Shown one piece after another: positions 8,848 through 18,045 of a DNA stretch of 64,000 bases. The notes below the pieces were generated by a model. The model had not been told where the DNA came from and did not search any database. It saw only the letters and a list, made by a program, of their open reading frames with translations. The translations under genes and the position numbers were made by a program. Where the stretch lies: the NCBI GenBank assembly GCA_030373505.1, contig JAUCYS010000001.1, forward strand, positions 310,001 through 374,000. Direction: 5' to 3'. Position 1 is the stretch's first letter. The number at the start of each line of letters is the position of its first letter. Source of the stretch: Parasphingorhabdus sp. Lineage in GTDB: Bacteria > Pseudomonadota > Alphaproteobacteria > Sphingomonadales > Sphingomonadaceae.

Positions 8848-9169
8848 CTGCGTTTTCCCTGAACTCTTTAGCCGTCGCACTATGCCCTAAAATTTTGCCA
8901 GCGCAACCATTCGGACGCGGCTGTTGGCGTGAAAGGGATAATATTGACAGCGGGCTGGATCAGGAAGCCGCCTGGTTCGCCGTTGCGAGGCCAGGACCGG
9001 ATTTGCGCCGGCGACAATGGTCATGGCCGGGGTCATGGCCGCGGATATTTCCTTCCCGCTGCCCGCCGGTTGCGGTCTTTTTTTCTCGACAGGACCAATC
9101 GCCCCTCGCACCTGCGGGGTGAACCCGCTATATGCACAGCATGAGCAACAGCCCCGCAGGTTTCAACCG
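8848..9169. other. Divergent intergenic region, asparaginase / ispG
   Basis: About 320 nt between divergent genes, expected to hold both promoters. Visible are a TTGACA at 8944-8949 without a good -10 partner and a short direct repeat of GGTCATGGCCG around 9018-9042. The frame upstream of ispG stays open through this stretch but has no family-like sequence, so I treat it as non-coding. Confidence 0.45.
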
Positions 9170-10306
9170 ATGACCGCTGAAAACCCCTCCTTGCGTCCGT
9201 GGCGCGATATTGAACGGCGCAAATGCCGCCAGATCATGGTCGGCGATGTACCGGTCGGCGGCGATGCCCCGATCACCGTGCAGACGATGACCAATACGCT
9301 GACCTCGGACGCGAAGGCGACGATCGAGCAGATCCGCCGCTGCGAGGAAGCCGGCGTCGATATCATCCGCGTCTCCTGCCCCGATGTCGAGAGCACGACG
9401 GCGCTGAAGCAGATCGTGCGGGCGAGCAATGTGCCGATCGTGGCGGACATTCACTTTCACTACAAGCGCGGGATCGAGGCGGCGGAGGCCGGTGCGGCCT
9501 GTCTGCGGATCAATCCGGGCAATATCGGCTCTTCGGCGCGGGTGCGCGAAGTGATCGATGCGGCCAAGGCCAATGGCTGCGCGATCCGGATCGGCGTCAA
9601 TGCGGGGAGCCTGGAAAAGGACCTGCTCGAGAAATATGGCGAGCCCTGTCCCGAGGCGCTGGTCGAGAGCGCGCTGGATCATATCAAGATTTTGCAGGAC
9701 CATGATTTCCACGAGTATAAGGTGGCGGTGAAGGCGTCCGACGTGTTCCTCGCGGTGGCGGCCTATATGCAGCTGGCCGACGCGGTCGACTGTCCGCTGC
9801 ACGTCGGCATTACCGAGGCGGGCGGGCTGATCGGCGGTACGGTGAAAAGCTCGATCGGCATCGGCAATCTGCTGTGGGCCGGCGTCGGCGACACGATCCG
9901 GGTCAGCCTCTCGGCGGAACCGGAGGAAGAAGTGCGGGTGGGCTATGAGATGCTCAAGGCGCTCGGCCTGCGCACGCGCGGCGTCCGGGTGGTCAGCTGC
10001 CCGAGCTGCGCGCGGCAGGGCTTTGACGTGATCCGCACGGTACAGAAGCTTGAGGAGCGGCTGCAGCATATCCGCACGCCGCTGTCGCTGTCTGTCCTGG
10101 GCTGCGTGGTCAACGGGCCGGGTGAGGCGCGCGAGACCGATATCGGTATCACCGGCGGCGGCAAGGGCAAGCATATGGTCTATCTGTCTGGCGTCACCGA
10201 CCATCATGTCGAGGACGAGAATATGGTCGATCATATCGTCAAGCTGGTCGAGGCGAAAGCGGCGGAGATTGAGGCGGCTGAGCTGGCGCTGGAAGCGGCC
10301 GAATAG
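9170..10306 (+). CDS. ispG: (E)-4-hydroxy-3-methylbut-2-enyl-diphosphate synthase (flavodoxin), IspG
   Basis: A 378-residue IspG/GcpE, the penultimate enzyme of the MEP isoprenoid pathway. It reductively opens MEcPP to HMBPP using a [4Fe-4S] cluster. The N-terminal TIM barrel starts at [19 protein letters not shown]; the C-terminal domain supplies Cys277 and Cys280 (SCPSC), Cys312 ([10 protein letters not shown]) and the ligand Glu319, the same pattern as in E. coli. I start at ATG 9170 because [11 protein letters not shown] begins the conserved region; longer frames add unrelated residues. The next gene starts directly after its stop, so it heads an operon. Confidence 0.97.
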   Translation: MTAENPSLRPWRDIERRKCRQIMVGDVPVGGDAPITVQTMTNTLTSDAKATIEQIRRCEEAGVDIIRVSCPDVESTTALKQIVRASNVPIVADIHFHYKRGIEAAEAGAACLRINPGNIGSSARVREVIDAAKANGCAIRIGVNAGSLEKDLLEKYGEPCPEALVESALDHIKILQDHDFHEYKVAVKASDVFLAVAAYMQLADAVDCPLHVGITEAGGLIGGTVKSSIGIGNLLWAGVGDTIRVSLSAEPEEEVRVGYEMLKALGLRTRGVRVVSCPSCARQGFDVIRTVQKLEERLQHIRTPLSLSVLGCVVNGPGEARETDIGITGGGKGKHMVYLSGVTDHHVEDENMVDHIVKLVEAKAAEIEAAELALEAAE

Positions 10307-11203
10307 ATGGCGACCGGGCGCAAGCGGGCGAGCGACTTTCACCCCCGGATACTCGAGATGTTCGACGGCTATGTGCATGGCGCGATCTCGAAGCGGGATT
10401 TCATCCGGCAGGCGGGACAATTTGCCGCCGCCGGGGTGACCGGGGCGATGATCCTTGATCAGCTGCAGCCCGATTATGCCCGGGCGGCCGAGGTCGAGCC
10501 GGATGATCCTTCGATCAGCTCCGAGCGGATCAGCTATATGAGCCCCGAAGGCCATGGCAAGATCCATGCGCTGATGGCGAAGCCGGCGGGTGCGAGCGGC
10601 AAGCTGCCGGCGGTGCTGGTGGTTCACGAAAATCGCGGGCTCAACCCCTATATCGAGGATGTCGCGCGGCGGGTCGCCAAGGCCGGCTATCTGGCGCTGG
10701 CGCCTGATGGTCTGTCGCCGCTCGGCGGCTATCCCGGCAATGATGATGAGGGCCGGGCGATGCAGGCCAAGCTGGACGGCGCGAAGCTGATGGAAGATTT
10801 TTTCGCGGCGTTCGAATTTCTGCGCGACCATGACGGTTCGACCGGCAAGGTCGGCGCGGTCGGTTTCTGCTACGGTGGCGGTGTTTGCAACGCGCTGGCC
10901 GTGGCCTATCCCGATCTGGCCGCATCGGTCCCCTATTACGGGCGTCAGCCGGAAGCCGCCGAGGTGCCGGCTATTGAAGCACCGCTGATGGTCCAGCTCG
11001 CCGGACTGGATGAGCGGATCAATGCTGGATGGCCGGCCTATGAAGCGGCGCTGGCGGAGCATCAGAAAGAATATAGCGTGCATTTCTATCCGGACGTGAA
11101 TCACGGTTTCCACAATGACACGACACCGCGCTATGATGAAGAAGCTGCAAAGCTCTCGTGGCAGCGGACGCTGGCATTTTTTGAAACCCATTTGCGCGGC
11201 TGA
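10307..11203 (+). CDS. Dienelactone hydrolase family protein
   Basis: A 298-residue DLH-type alpha/beta hydrolase. The triad is Cys188 (GFCYGG), Asp235 (AGLDERI) and His266 (NHGFHN), with Glu109 (VVHENRG) as in authentic dienelactone hydrolases. An extra 60-residue N-terminal segment carries KRDFIRQAGQFAAAGVTGA, which resembles a weak Tat-like or membrane-associated leader. Its ATG follows the ispG stop with no gap, so expression is coupled. The substrate is not evident; other genes of aromatic degradation are absent. Confidence 0.9.
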   Translation: MATGRKRASDFHPRILEMFDGYVHGAISKRDFIRQAGQFAAAGVTGAMILDQLQPDYARAAEVEPDDPSISSERISYMSPEGHGKIHALMAKPAGASGKLPAVLVVHENRGLNPYIEDVARRVAKAGYLALAPDGLSPLGGYPGNDDEGRAMQAKLDGAKLMEDFFAAFEFLRDHDGSTGKVGAVGFCYGGGVCNALAVAYPDLAASVPYYGRQPEAAEVPAIEAPLMVQLAGLDERINAGWPAYEAALAEHQKEYSVHFYPDVNHGFHNDTTPRYDEEAAKLSWQRTLAFFETHLRG

Positions 11204-11213
11204 CCGGCAGTAT

Positions 11214-11702
11214 ATGCGGTTCCTTTGCCTGTTGCTGATGATGGTCGCTGCCCCGTTGTCCTGGCCATCGGTGCGGGCTGAAACGGCGGTTCCGGCGCAT
11301 CCGGAGGCGCGGCCGTTTGACGCGGCGGCGGATGCAGAGGCTGCGGTGGACGCAGCGCTGGCACGGGCGCTGGTGGCTGACAAAAAGGTGATATTGGTGC
11401 TGGGCGCCAACTGGTGCCATGACAGCCGCGGCCTAGCGGGCTGGTTTGCCGAGCCCCGCTTTGCCGCCATGCTCGAAGCAAAATATGAACTGGTCTATGT
11501 CGATGTGGGCTACAAGGACCGCAATCTGGATATCGCCCGGCGCTTTGGCATCGAGGAAATGAGGGGCACGCCAACCGTGCTGGTTCTGTCCTCCCGTGGC
11601 GAGCTGCTCAATCCCAGATCCGCCCCGAAATGGCGCAACGCCGCGAGCCGCGACGAAGACGATATCTTTGTCTATTTCGACCGATTTACCCCCGAACTCT
11701 GA
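11214..11702 (+). CDS. Thioredoxin-like protein with a single active-site cysteine (exported)
   Basis: A 162-residue product starting at MRFLCLLLMM with a signal peptide ending near VRAE. The fold is thioredoxin-like (VILVLGANWCHDSRGLAGWF, then GIEEMRGTPTVLVLSS with the cis-Pro). The usual CxxC is reduced to WCHDS, so the second cysteine is missing. A disulfide exchange cycle through CxxC is therefore unlikely; a monothiol or peroxidatic role is possible. It lies 10 nt after the hydrolase gene in the ispG operon. Confidence 0.82.
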   Translation: MRFLCLLLMMVAAPLSWPSVRAETAVPAHPEARPFDAAADAEAAVDAALARALVADKKVILVLGANWCHDSRGLAGWFAEPRFAAMLEAKYELVYVDVGYKDRNLDIARRFGIEEMRGTPTVLVLSSRGELLNPRSAPKWRNAASRDEDDIFVYFDRFTPEL

Positions 11703-11717
11703 GCCGAAGGAAAGCAG

Positions 11718-12449
11718 GTGCGCCCCGCATTGACCTATGTACTGATCACCCTTGCCGTGATTGCCGTGGCCCTGTTCTTCCTGCCGCTGCGGCTTGCGGT
11801 CGGCATGGCAGGGCTGGACGGATCGGGCTTCTCGGCCAAGGCGGTCAGCGGCTCGGTCTGGCACGGCAGGATCGAAGGCGCTCAGCTCGGGCCTTTTGCG
11901 CTGGGCGATCTGGATGCCGGCTTGCGCCTGTTCCCCCTGCTGACCGGACGGGTGCTGATGGATCTCGAACGGCCGCCGATTGCCGGCGACCGCGGGCTGA
12001 CCGCCACCGTGGGCCGGGCCGGCAACAGCCTGCTGGTGCAGGATGTGACCACGATGCTCAGCGTCGGCAGCCAGCTCGCGCCGCTGCCAGCCTCTGCGAT
12101 TGACCTGCAGGCGGTCAACATCATTTTTGCCGGTGGGAGATGCCAGTCGGCCAGCGGCCAGGTGCGGATGTCGCTGGATGCCAATATCCCGGGGCTGGAC
12201 CTGAAGCAGGGGCTGCTGGGCAGGGCGGAATGCCAGGACGGCGTATTGGTGCTGCCGCTGCAGAGCGCATCCGGCATGGAGCAGCTGACATTGAAGCTTG
12301 AGGGGAACGGTTTCTATACCGCGCGATTGTTCCTGTCGGGTAGCGACCGCGCCTGGACCCTGCTATTGCCCACGCTTGGCTTTCGCAAGGTGCCCAGCGG
12401 CTATGCGATCAAGGTTGCCGGACAGCTGGGACAGAGGAACGGACGATGA
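11718..12449 (+). CDS. Type II secretion system protein N (GspN)-like protein
   Basis: A 243-residue protein with one N-terminal membrane helix (YVLITLAVIAVALFFLPLRL) and a beta-rich periplasmic part. The motif VSGSVWHGRIEGAQLGPFALGDLD is characteristic of T2SS GspN proteins. GTG start with an AAGGAAAG ribosome site. No other type II secretion gene is present in the window, so this is either an orphan or belongs to a system encoded elsewhere. Its stop overlaps the next start by 4 nt. Confidence 0.7.
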   Translation: MRPALTYVLITLAVIAVALFFLPLRLAVGMAGLDGSGFSAKAVSGSVWHGRIEGAQLGPFALGDLDAGLRLFPLLTGRVLMDLERPPIAGDRGLTATVGRAGNSLLVQDVTTMLSVGSQLAPLPASAIDLQAVNIIFAGGRCQSASGQVRMSLDANIPGLDLKQGLLGRAECQDGVLVLPLQSASGMEQLTLKLEGNGFYTARLFLSGSDRAWTLLLPTLGFRKVPSGYAIKVAGQLGQRNGR

Positions 12450-13459
12450 TTCAAATGGGGACCAAAGCAGTGAAATTTTCGATACTCGATCTCTCGCCGG
12501 TGCCGCAGGGGAGCGATGTCCGCAGCGCGCTCGACCGGTCGCTGGCGCTGGCGCGGCATGGCGAGGCGCTTGGCTACGAGCGTTTCTGGATGGCCGAACA
12601 TCACGGCATGGAGGGTATTGCCAGTGCTGCGACTGCGGTCGCGCTGTCGCATATTGGCCATGGCACCCGGTCGATCCGGATCGGCGCCGGCGGGATCATG
12701 CTGCCGAACCACGCGCCGATGGTGATCGCCGAGCAGTTCGGCACGCTGGAGGCGCTGTTTCCGGGACGCGTTGATCTCGGTCTTGGGCGTGCGCCGGGGT
12801 CTGACCAGCGGACCGCGCAGGCGCTGCGCCGCAATCTCAACAGCGATGCCAATGAATTTCCGCGCGACGTGCTCGAGCTGCAGGCCTTTCTGGCCGGCGA
12901 CGATCGGCTGGGCATCCAGGCGACGCCAGGGCAGGGCACCCATATCCCGCTCTATATTCTGGGCAGCAGCCTGTTCGGCGCGCAGCTGGCGGCGGCGCTG
13001 GGCCTGCCTTATGCCTTTGCCTCGCATTTTGCGCCGCAGATGCTGGACGAGGCGCTTTCGATCTACCGCCGCGACTTCAAGCCGTCGGAGCAGCTGGCCG
13101 AACCCTATGTGATGTGCGGTTTCAACATATTTGCCGCCGACAGCGATGCGGAAGCCGAATATCTGGCCAGTTCGATGCTGCAGAGCTTTGTCGCGTTGCG
13201 CTCCGGCAATCCGGGCAAGATGCCGCCGCCGGTCGAAGGCTATCGCGAAAGCCTGCCGCCCCAGTTCCAGTCCATGCTCGGCCAGATCATGCAGGGCAGT
13301 GCCATCGGATCACCCGATACGGTGAAACAGGCGGTCGATCGTTTTGTCGAGCGCACCGGTGCGGACGAGCTGATCATCTCGGGTTCGATTTTCGATCAGG
13401 CAGCGCGCGAGAAAAGCTATGCTCTTGCCGCTGAAGTTCGCGATCTGGCGGCTGCCTAA
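12446..13459 (+). CDS. LLM class flavin-dependent oxidoreductase
   Basis: A 337-residue luciferase-like monooxygenase of the single-subunit type: FSILDLSPVPQGSD at the first strand, ERFWMAEHHGM for the flavin pocket, IGAGGIMLPNHAPMVIAEQF, and FPGRVDLGLGRAPGSDQ. These enzymes use FMNH2 and O2 or F420; in this lineage FMN is expected. It overlaps the GspN-like gene by 4 nt. Substrate unknown. Confidence 0.9.
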   Translation: MIQMGTKAVKFSILDLSPVPQGSDVRSALDRSLALARHGEALGYERFWMAEHHGMEGIASAATAVALSHIGHGTRSIRIGAGGIMLPNHAPMVIAEQFGTLEALFPGRVDLGLGRAPGSDQRTAQALRRNLNSDANEFPRDVLELQAFLAGDDRLGIQATPGQGTHIPLYILGSSLFGAQLAAALGLPYAFASHFAPQMLDEALSIYRRDFKPSEQLAEPYVMCGFNIFAADSDAEAEYLASSMLQSFVALRSGNPGKMPPPVEGYRESLPPQFQSMLGQIMQGSAIGSPDTVKQAVDRFVERTGADELIISGSIFDQAAREKSYALAAEVRDLAAA

Positions 13460-13546
13460 CCGCAGATCGACTGCATACAGGCCTTGATTTTGCCCCCCGG
13501 CCTGCGCATGACCTGAGGCAAGTCAATATTCCGAAAAAGGGCCCCT

Positions 13547-14839
13547 ATGGCAGATAAAAAAGTGCAACGTTCCGGTCGTGATTCGGCGCTTCGCGATTTT
13601 CTGAAAAGCGAAGCGGCGGGCGGTATCCTGCTGATGGCCGCTGCTGCGCTGGCGATGGTGGTGGCGAACAGTCCGCTATACGACATGTATCACCATGTTC
13701 TGCACGAGATAAAGGGGCCGACCCTGTCGAGCAAATTGGGCCCGATGACGCCGCATTTGTGGATCAATGATGGGCTGATGGCGATTTTCTTCCTGCTTGT
13801 CGGGCTCGAAATCAAACGCGAATTTGTCGACGGTCGGCTCAACAGCTGGGATCGCCGGCGCTTGCCGGTTCTGGCTGCCGCAGCAGGCATGGCGGTGCCG
13901 GCGCTGATCTATCTGTTCGTCGTCAGGGATGTGCCCCCGCTCTACAACGGCTGGGCGATCCCGGCGGCGACCGATATTGCCTTTGCGATCGGCGTGCTTG
14001 CCCTGCTCGGGCCGCGCGCGCCGACGTCGCTCAAGCTGTTTCTGGTGACCGTCGCGATCGTCGATGACATGGGAGCGGTGGCGATCATCGCATTGGTCTA
14101 TACGGCCGAGATCAACGGAGCCGCCCTGCTGGCCAGCGCCGCGATCCTCGGCATCATGTACACGATGAACCGCAACGGCGTGCTCAAGCTGTGGCCCTAT
14201 CTGATCGGCTCGGGCCTGCTCTGGTATGCGGTGCTGATGTCCGGCGTGCATGCCACTATCGCCGGGGTGCTGGCGGCAATGACGATCCCTATCGTGATCA
14301 CGCCGACCTCGCCGGATGCGGCAAATTCTCCGGTTCACAGGCTCGAGCACGCGATATCGCCGTGGAGCGCCTTTCTGATCGTGCCGGTGTTCGGCTTCGC
14401 CAATGCCGGGGTTTCGCTGGAAGGGATCGGCTGGGACCAGGTTTTCGCGCCTTTGCCGCTCGGCATTGCTGCCGGCCTGTTCTTCGGCAAGCAGATCGGC
14501 ATTTTCGCCAGCGTCTGGATCGCGGTCAAGACCGGCTTTGCCGGGCGTCTCGGCGGTGCCAGCTGGCTGCAGGTCTATGGTGTCGCCATGCTCTGCGGCA
14601 TCGGTTTCACCATGAGCCTGTTTATCGGCGCGCTGGCCTTTCCGGGTCAGGCGCTGCTGATCGAGGAGGCCAAGATCGGCGTGCTCGGCGGATCTTTGCT
14701 GTCGGCGATCGTCGGTTTCTGCATCCTCCGCTTTGCACCGCAGGACAAGCATCTGAAGTCGCTGGACGAGAATGACGCAGCGCAGCTGCTGAACGCCTTG
14801 CCCGATGGCGAAGTGCGAAAACTGAAAGACAGCATGTGA
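13547..14839 (+). CDS. nhaA: Na+/H+ antiporter NhaA
   Basis: A 430-residue inner-membrane antiporter, exchanging Na+ or Li+ out for H+ in. About 12 membrane helices can be traced; the paired aspartates of the transport site are in VAIVDDMGAVAII, and FFLLVGLEIKREF and WAIPAATDIAFAIG are conserved loops. A C-terminal extension after helix 12 is hydrophilic. A GGGCCCCT-type weak ribosome site precedes it. Its stop overlaps the GTG start of the DUF885 gene. Confidence 0.95.
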   Translation: MADKKVQRSGRDSALRDFLKSEAAGGILLMAAAALAMVVANSPLYDMYHHVLHEIKGPTLSSKLGPMTPHLWINDGLMAIFFLLVGLEIKREFVDGRLNSWDRRRLPVLAAAAGMAVPALIYLFVVRDVPPLYNGWAIPAATDIAFAIGVLALLGPRAPTSLKLFLVTVAIVDDMGAVAIIALVYTAEINGAALLASAAILGIMYTMNRNGVLKLWPYLIGSGLLWYAVLMSGVHATIAGVLAAMTIPIVITPTSPDAANSPVHRLEHAISPWSAFLIVPVFGFANAGVSLEGIGWDQVFAPLPLGIAAGLFFGKQIGIFASVWIAVKTGFAGRLGGASWLQVYGVAMLCGIGFTMSLFIGALAFPGQALLIEEAKIGVLGGSLLSAIVGFCILRFAPQDKHLKSLDENDAAQLLNALPDGEVRKLKDSM

Positions 14840-16164
14840 GAAATATCGGCCTTGCGCTGGCGGTCTGTCTGACCCTGTCCGGCTGCGCGGCGGTTGCCAA
14901 ACCGGTCGTGCCGTCGGCAGCGCCCGAGAGCGCCGACATGGAGGCAGCCGATGAACTGGGCGCTATCGCCGATGACTATGTCAAGCTGACCCTTGCGCTC
15001 GGCGAGCAGGAGGCCGGCTATGTCGACGCTTATTATGGCCCCGCCGCCTGGGCGGAAGCCGCGAAGACAGACCCGCGGGATATGCGCGAGCTGGGCAATG
15101 CGCTGGTCCTGCTGATCGAGCGGATCGACGGCTTGCCAAAGAGCGAAGATCCGCTGGTCGAGGCGCGCAAGCGGTTCCTGTCCGCGCAGCTGGAAGCGGC
15201 GATCACTCGGCACGCGATGATCCATGGCGAGGTCTTCCCCTTCGTCCGGGAAGCGCAAGGCCTGTTCGGGGTGACGCCGGAACTCAAGCCGCTGGAAGAA
15301 TTCGACCCGGTGCTGGAGGAGATTGAAAATCTCGTGCCCGGCGAAGGGCCGCTCAGCACCCGGGTGGCGGCATTTGAAAATGGCTATATCATACCGAAAG
15401 ACCGGCTGCAGGTCGTGTTCGATACGGCCATTGCCGAGTGCAAGGCGCGGACCGCAAAATATTTCGATCTGCCCGAGGGCGAGAATTTCAAGCTGGAATT
15501 TGTCACCGGCAAAAGCTGGAGCGGCTATAATTATTATCAGGGCAATTATCAGAGCCTGATCCAGGTCAACACCGATCTGCCGATCTTCATCGGCCGTGCC
15601 GTCGATCTCGGCTGCCACGAAGGCTATCCCGGCCATCATGTCTATAACATGCTGCTCGAGCGCAATCTGACCAAGGGCAGGGGCTGGCAGGAATTTTCCG
15701 TCTATCCGCTCTACAGCCCGCAGAGCCTGATCGCCGAGGGATCTGCCAATTACGGCATCGAGCTGGCCTTCGGCGGCGAGGAGCGGCTGGAATATGAACG
15801 GGACGTGCTTTACCCGCTGGCCGGGCTGGATCCCGATACGGCGGCGGCTTACTGGGCGCTGCAGATCGCCAAGCAGGCACTTAACGGCGCGCGGATGACC
15901 ATTGCCCAGCGCTATCTGGACGGGGATATCACGCGCGACAAGGCGATCGCGCTCAATCAGAAATATCAGCTGGTTTCGGCGGAGCGCGCGGCGCAGATGA
16001 CCGATTTCAACGAGCAATATCGCAGCTATGTGATCAACTATGGGCTGGGCATGGAGATGGTCCGCGACTGGATCGAGGCGCAGGGCGATGCCCCGGTCTG
16101 GCGCTGGAAGGCGATGGAACGGCTGCTGAGCGAGCCGATGCTGCCGGGCGAATTGGTGGAGTAA
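14836..16164 (+). CDS. DUF885 family lipoprotein (putative zinc metalloprotein)
   Basis: A 442-residue DUF885 protein starting at a GTG that overlaps the nhaA stop by 4 nt. The N-terminus is a lipoprotein signal with lipobox LSGC (Cys17). The family signature is LGCHEGYPGHHVYN, a HExxxH-like metal site, followed by EGSANYGIELAF. The fold resembles gluzincin peptidases, but activity for the family is poorly defined. Predicted to sit on the periplasmic face of a membrane. Confidence 0.85.
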   Translation: MRNIGLALAVCLTLSGCAAVAKPVVPSAAPESADMEAADELGAIADDYVKLTLALGEQEAGYVDAYYGPAAWAEAAKTDPRDMRELGNALVLLIERIDGLPKSEDPLVEARKRFLSAQLEAAITRHAMIHGEVFPFVREAQGLFGVTPELKPLEEFDPVLEEIENLVPGEGPLSTRVAAFENGYIIPKDRLQVVFDTAIAECKARTAKYFDLPEGENFKLEFVTGKSWSGYNYYQGNYQSLIQVNTDLPIFIGRAVDLGCHEGYPGHHVYNMLLERNLTKGRGWQEFSVYPLYSPQSLIAEGSANYGIELAFGGEERLEYERDVLYPLAGLDPDTAAAYWALQIAKQALNGARMTIAQRYLDGDITRDKAIALNQKYQLVSAERAAQMTDFNEQYRSYVINYGLGMEMVRDWIEAQGDAPVWRWKAMERLLSEPMLPGELVE

Positions 16165-16356
16165 AGCGACTCTAGACCAGGTGTTTCTGGACGAACTATT
16201 GAGTGTCTTCAAGCTTGCCTGCCAGGAAGCGTTCAGTAAATCGTACCGGCCCCGGATTTGTATGTGGATTAATTGCCAGGGCCTCCACCGAATCCCTCTT
16301 GCCTATCCAAAAAATCGGCGTAATCAGGTCCGATATTTTCGGGACAGGACCGCTGC

Positions 16357-17922
16357 ATGGCCTTTAATCTTTTCGGACGTATCAAACCCCTCGACGCAAT
16401 CCTCGCTACCGCAGAAAAAAAGGCGCTGACCCGCACGCTCGGGCCCATTCAGCTGACTCTGCTGGGCGTCGGCGCGATTATCGGGACCGGGATTTTTGTT
16501 CTCACCTCGGAGGCGGCGCAGAAGGCCGGGCCGGGGATGATGTGGAGCTTCGTGATCGCCGGGCTGGTCTGCGCGGTGGCCGCGCTCTGCTATTCGGAAC
16601 TGGCCTCGATGGTGCCGGTATCGGGTTCGGCCTATACCTATACTTATGCAGTGATGGGCGAACTGCTGGCCTGGATGGTCGGCTGGGCGCTGATCCTGGA
16701 ATATGCGGTGGCGGCGAGCGCGGTTTCGGTGGGCTGGTCTGGCTATTTTGTCGGGCTGCTGGCCAATGCCGGGATCGAGTTGCCGAGGGCGCTGACCATC
16801 GGCAGCTATGCGCCGGGCGGGCTGATCAATCTGCCGGCGCTGATCATCGCGCTGCTGGTCACCTTTCTGCTGATGATCGGCACCAGCGAGAGTGCCAAGG
16901 TCAACGCGGTGCTGGTGGCGATCAAGGTCACGGCGCTGACCATTTTCATCGCCCTGACCGTGCCGATGCTGCAGGGGCAGAATTTCGATCCGTTCCTGCC
17001 CAACGGCTGGTTTGGCGAGAGCCGCGGTTTCGGCGCGGTCGGCGCGGCGGCGTCGATCTTCTTTGCCTATGTCGGCTTTGACGCGGTGTCGACCGCCGCC
17101 GAGGAGACCAAGAATCCGCAGCGCAATGTGCCGATCGGGCTGATTGGCAGCTTGGGTATCTGCACCATTTTCTATCTGCTGGTCGCAGCGGGCGCGATCG
17201 GGACGGTTGGTGCGCAGCCGATTGTCGATGCCGCGGGCAATGTGCTGGCGCCCGGCAGCACGGAATTTGCGGCGCAATGCCAGGCGCTGCTCTCGGCCGG
17301 CCGCGAACCTTTGGTGTGCAGCCATGAGGCGCTGGCCTTTGTGCTGCGCTCGATCGGTCATCCGGCGTTTGGTAATATGATCGGCATTGCCGCCTTTCTG
17401 GCGCTGCCGTCGGTGATCCTGATCATGCTGTTCGGGCAGACCAGGATTTTCTTCGTGATGGCGCGCGACGGGCTGCTGCCCGAAAAGCTCGCGACCATCC
17501 ACCCGAAGTGGAAAACACCGCATATCGTTACCGCGATCACCGGGGTGGCTGTATCGTTTTTCGCTGCCTTTCTGCCGGTCGGGCAATTGGCGGACATTTC
17601 CAACTCGGGCACGCTGTTTGCCTTTCTGATGGTCGCGGTGGCGGTGCTGATCCTGCGTCGCACCGATCCGGGCCGGCATCGCCCGTTCCGCACGCCACTG
17701 GTGTGGATTGTTGCACCGCTGGCGATCCTCGGCTGTCTGGGGCTGTTCTACAATCTGCCGTTCGAGGCGAAAATGGTGCTGCCGGTCTGGGGCGGGATCG
17801 GGCTTTTGCTCTATTTCGCTTATGGACACAGAAAGAGCCATGTCGGGCGCGGCACGATCGAGGTGCATGAGGCGGACGTAGATGCCCCGCCGCAGCCGGT
17901 GCCGCCGATCAGCGAACGGTAA
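16357..17922 (+). CDS. Amino acid permease (APC superfamily)
   Basis: A 521-residue inner-membrane transporter with 12-14 helices. Helix 1 carries the unwound substrate motif VGAIIGTGIFVLT, helix 3 follows PVSGSAYTYTYAVMGELLAW, and FFAYVGFDAVSTAAEETKNP is the helix 6-7 signature. It is closest to the cationic amino acid transporter (CAT/YfnA) branch. It is preceded by 190 nt with no recognisable gene and is probably monocistronic. Confidence 0.92.
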   Translation: MAFNLFGRIKPLDAILATAEKKALTRTLGPIQLTLLGVGAIIGTGIFVLTSEAAQKAGPGMMWSFVIAGLVCAVAALCYSELASMVPVSGSAYTYTYAVMGELLAWMVGWALILEYAVAASAVSVGWSGYFVGLLANAGIELPRALTIGSYAPGGLINLPALIIALLVTFLLMIGTSESAKVNAVLVAIKVTALTIFIALTVPMLQGQNFDPFLPNGWFGESRGFGAVGAAASIFFAYVGFDAVSTAAEETKNPQRNVPIGLIGSLGICTIFYLLVAAGAIGTVGAQPIVDAAGNVLAPGSTEFAAQCQALLSAGREPLVCSHEALAFVLRSIGHPAFGNMIGIAAFLALPSVILIMLFGQTRIFFVMARDGLLPEKLATIHPKWKTPHIVTAITGVAVSFFAAFLPVGQLADISNSGTLFAFLMVAVAVLILRRTDPGRHRPFRTPLVWIVAPLAILGCLGLFYNLPFEAKMVLPVWGGIGLLLYFAYGHRKSHVGRGTIEVHEADVDAPPQPVPPISER

Positions 17923-18045
17923 GCGGAGGAACGCAACCGCAAATTTCTTGGCCGATTAACTCTCTGCTAACCAATTTCGTTCACTCCTGTCTCTGAAACA
18001 TGAACCACGCCGACGACGGCGTTCCATGGACAGGGACCAGACTGA

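Noticed and set aside
9128..11470. Antisense frame of 780 codons across ispG and the hydrolase
   Set aside because: It is Arg/Leu/His-rich, spans two real genes and has no recognisable domain.
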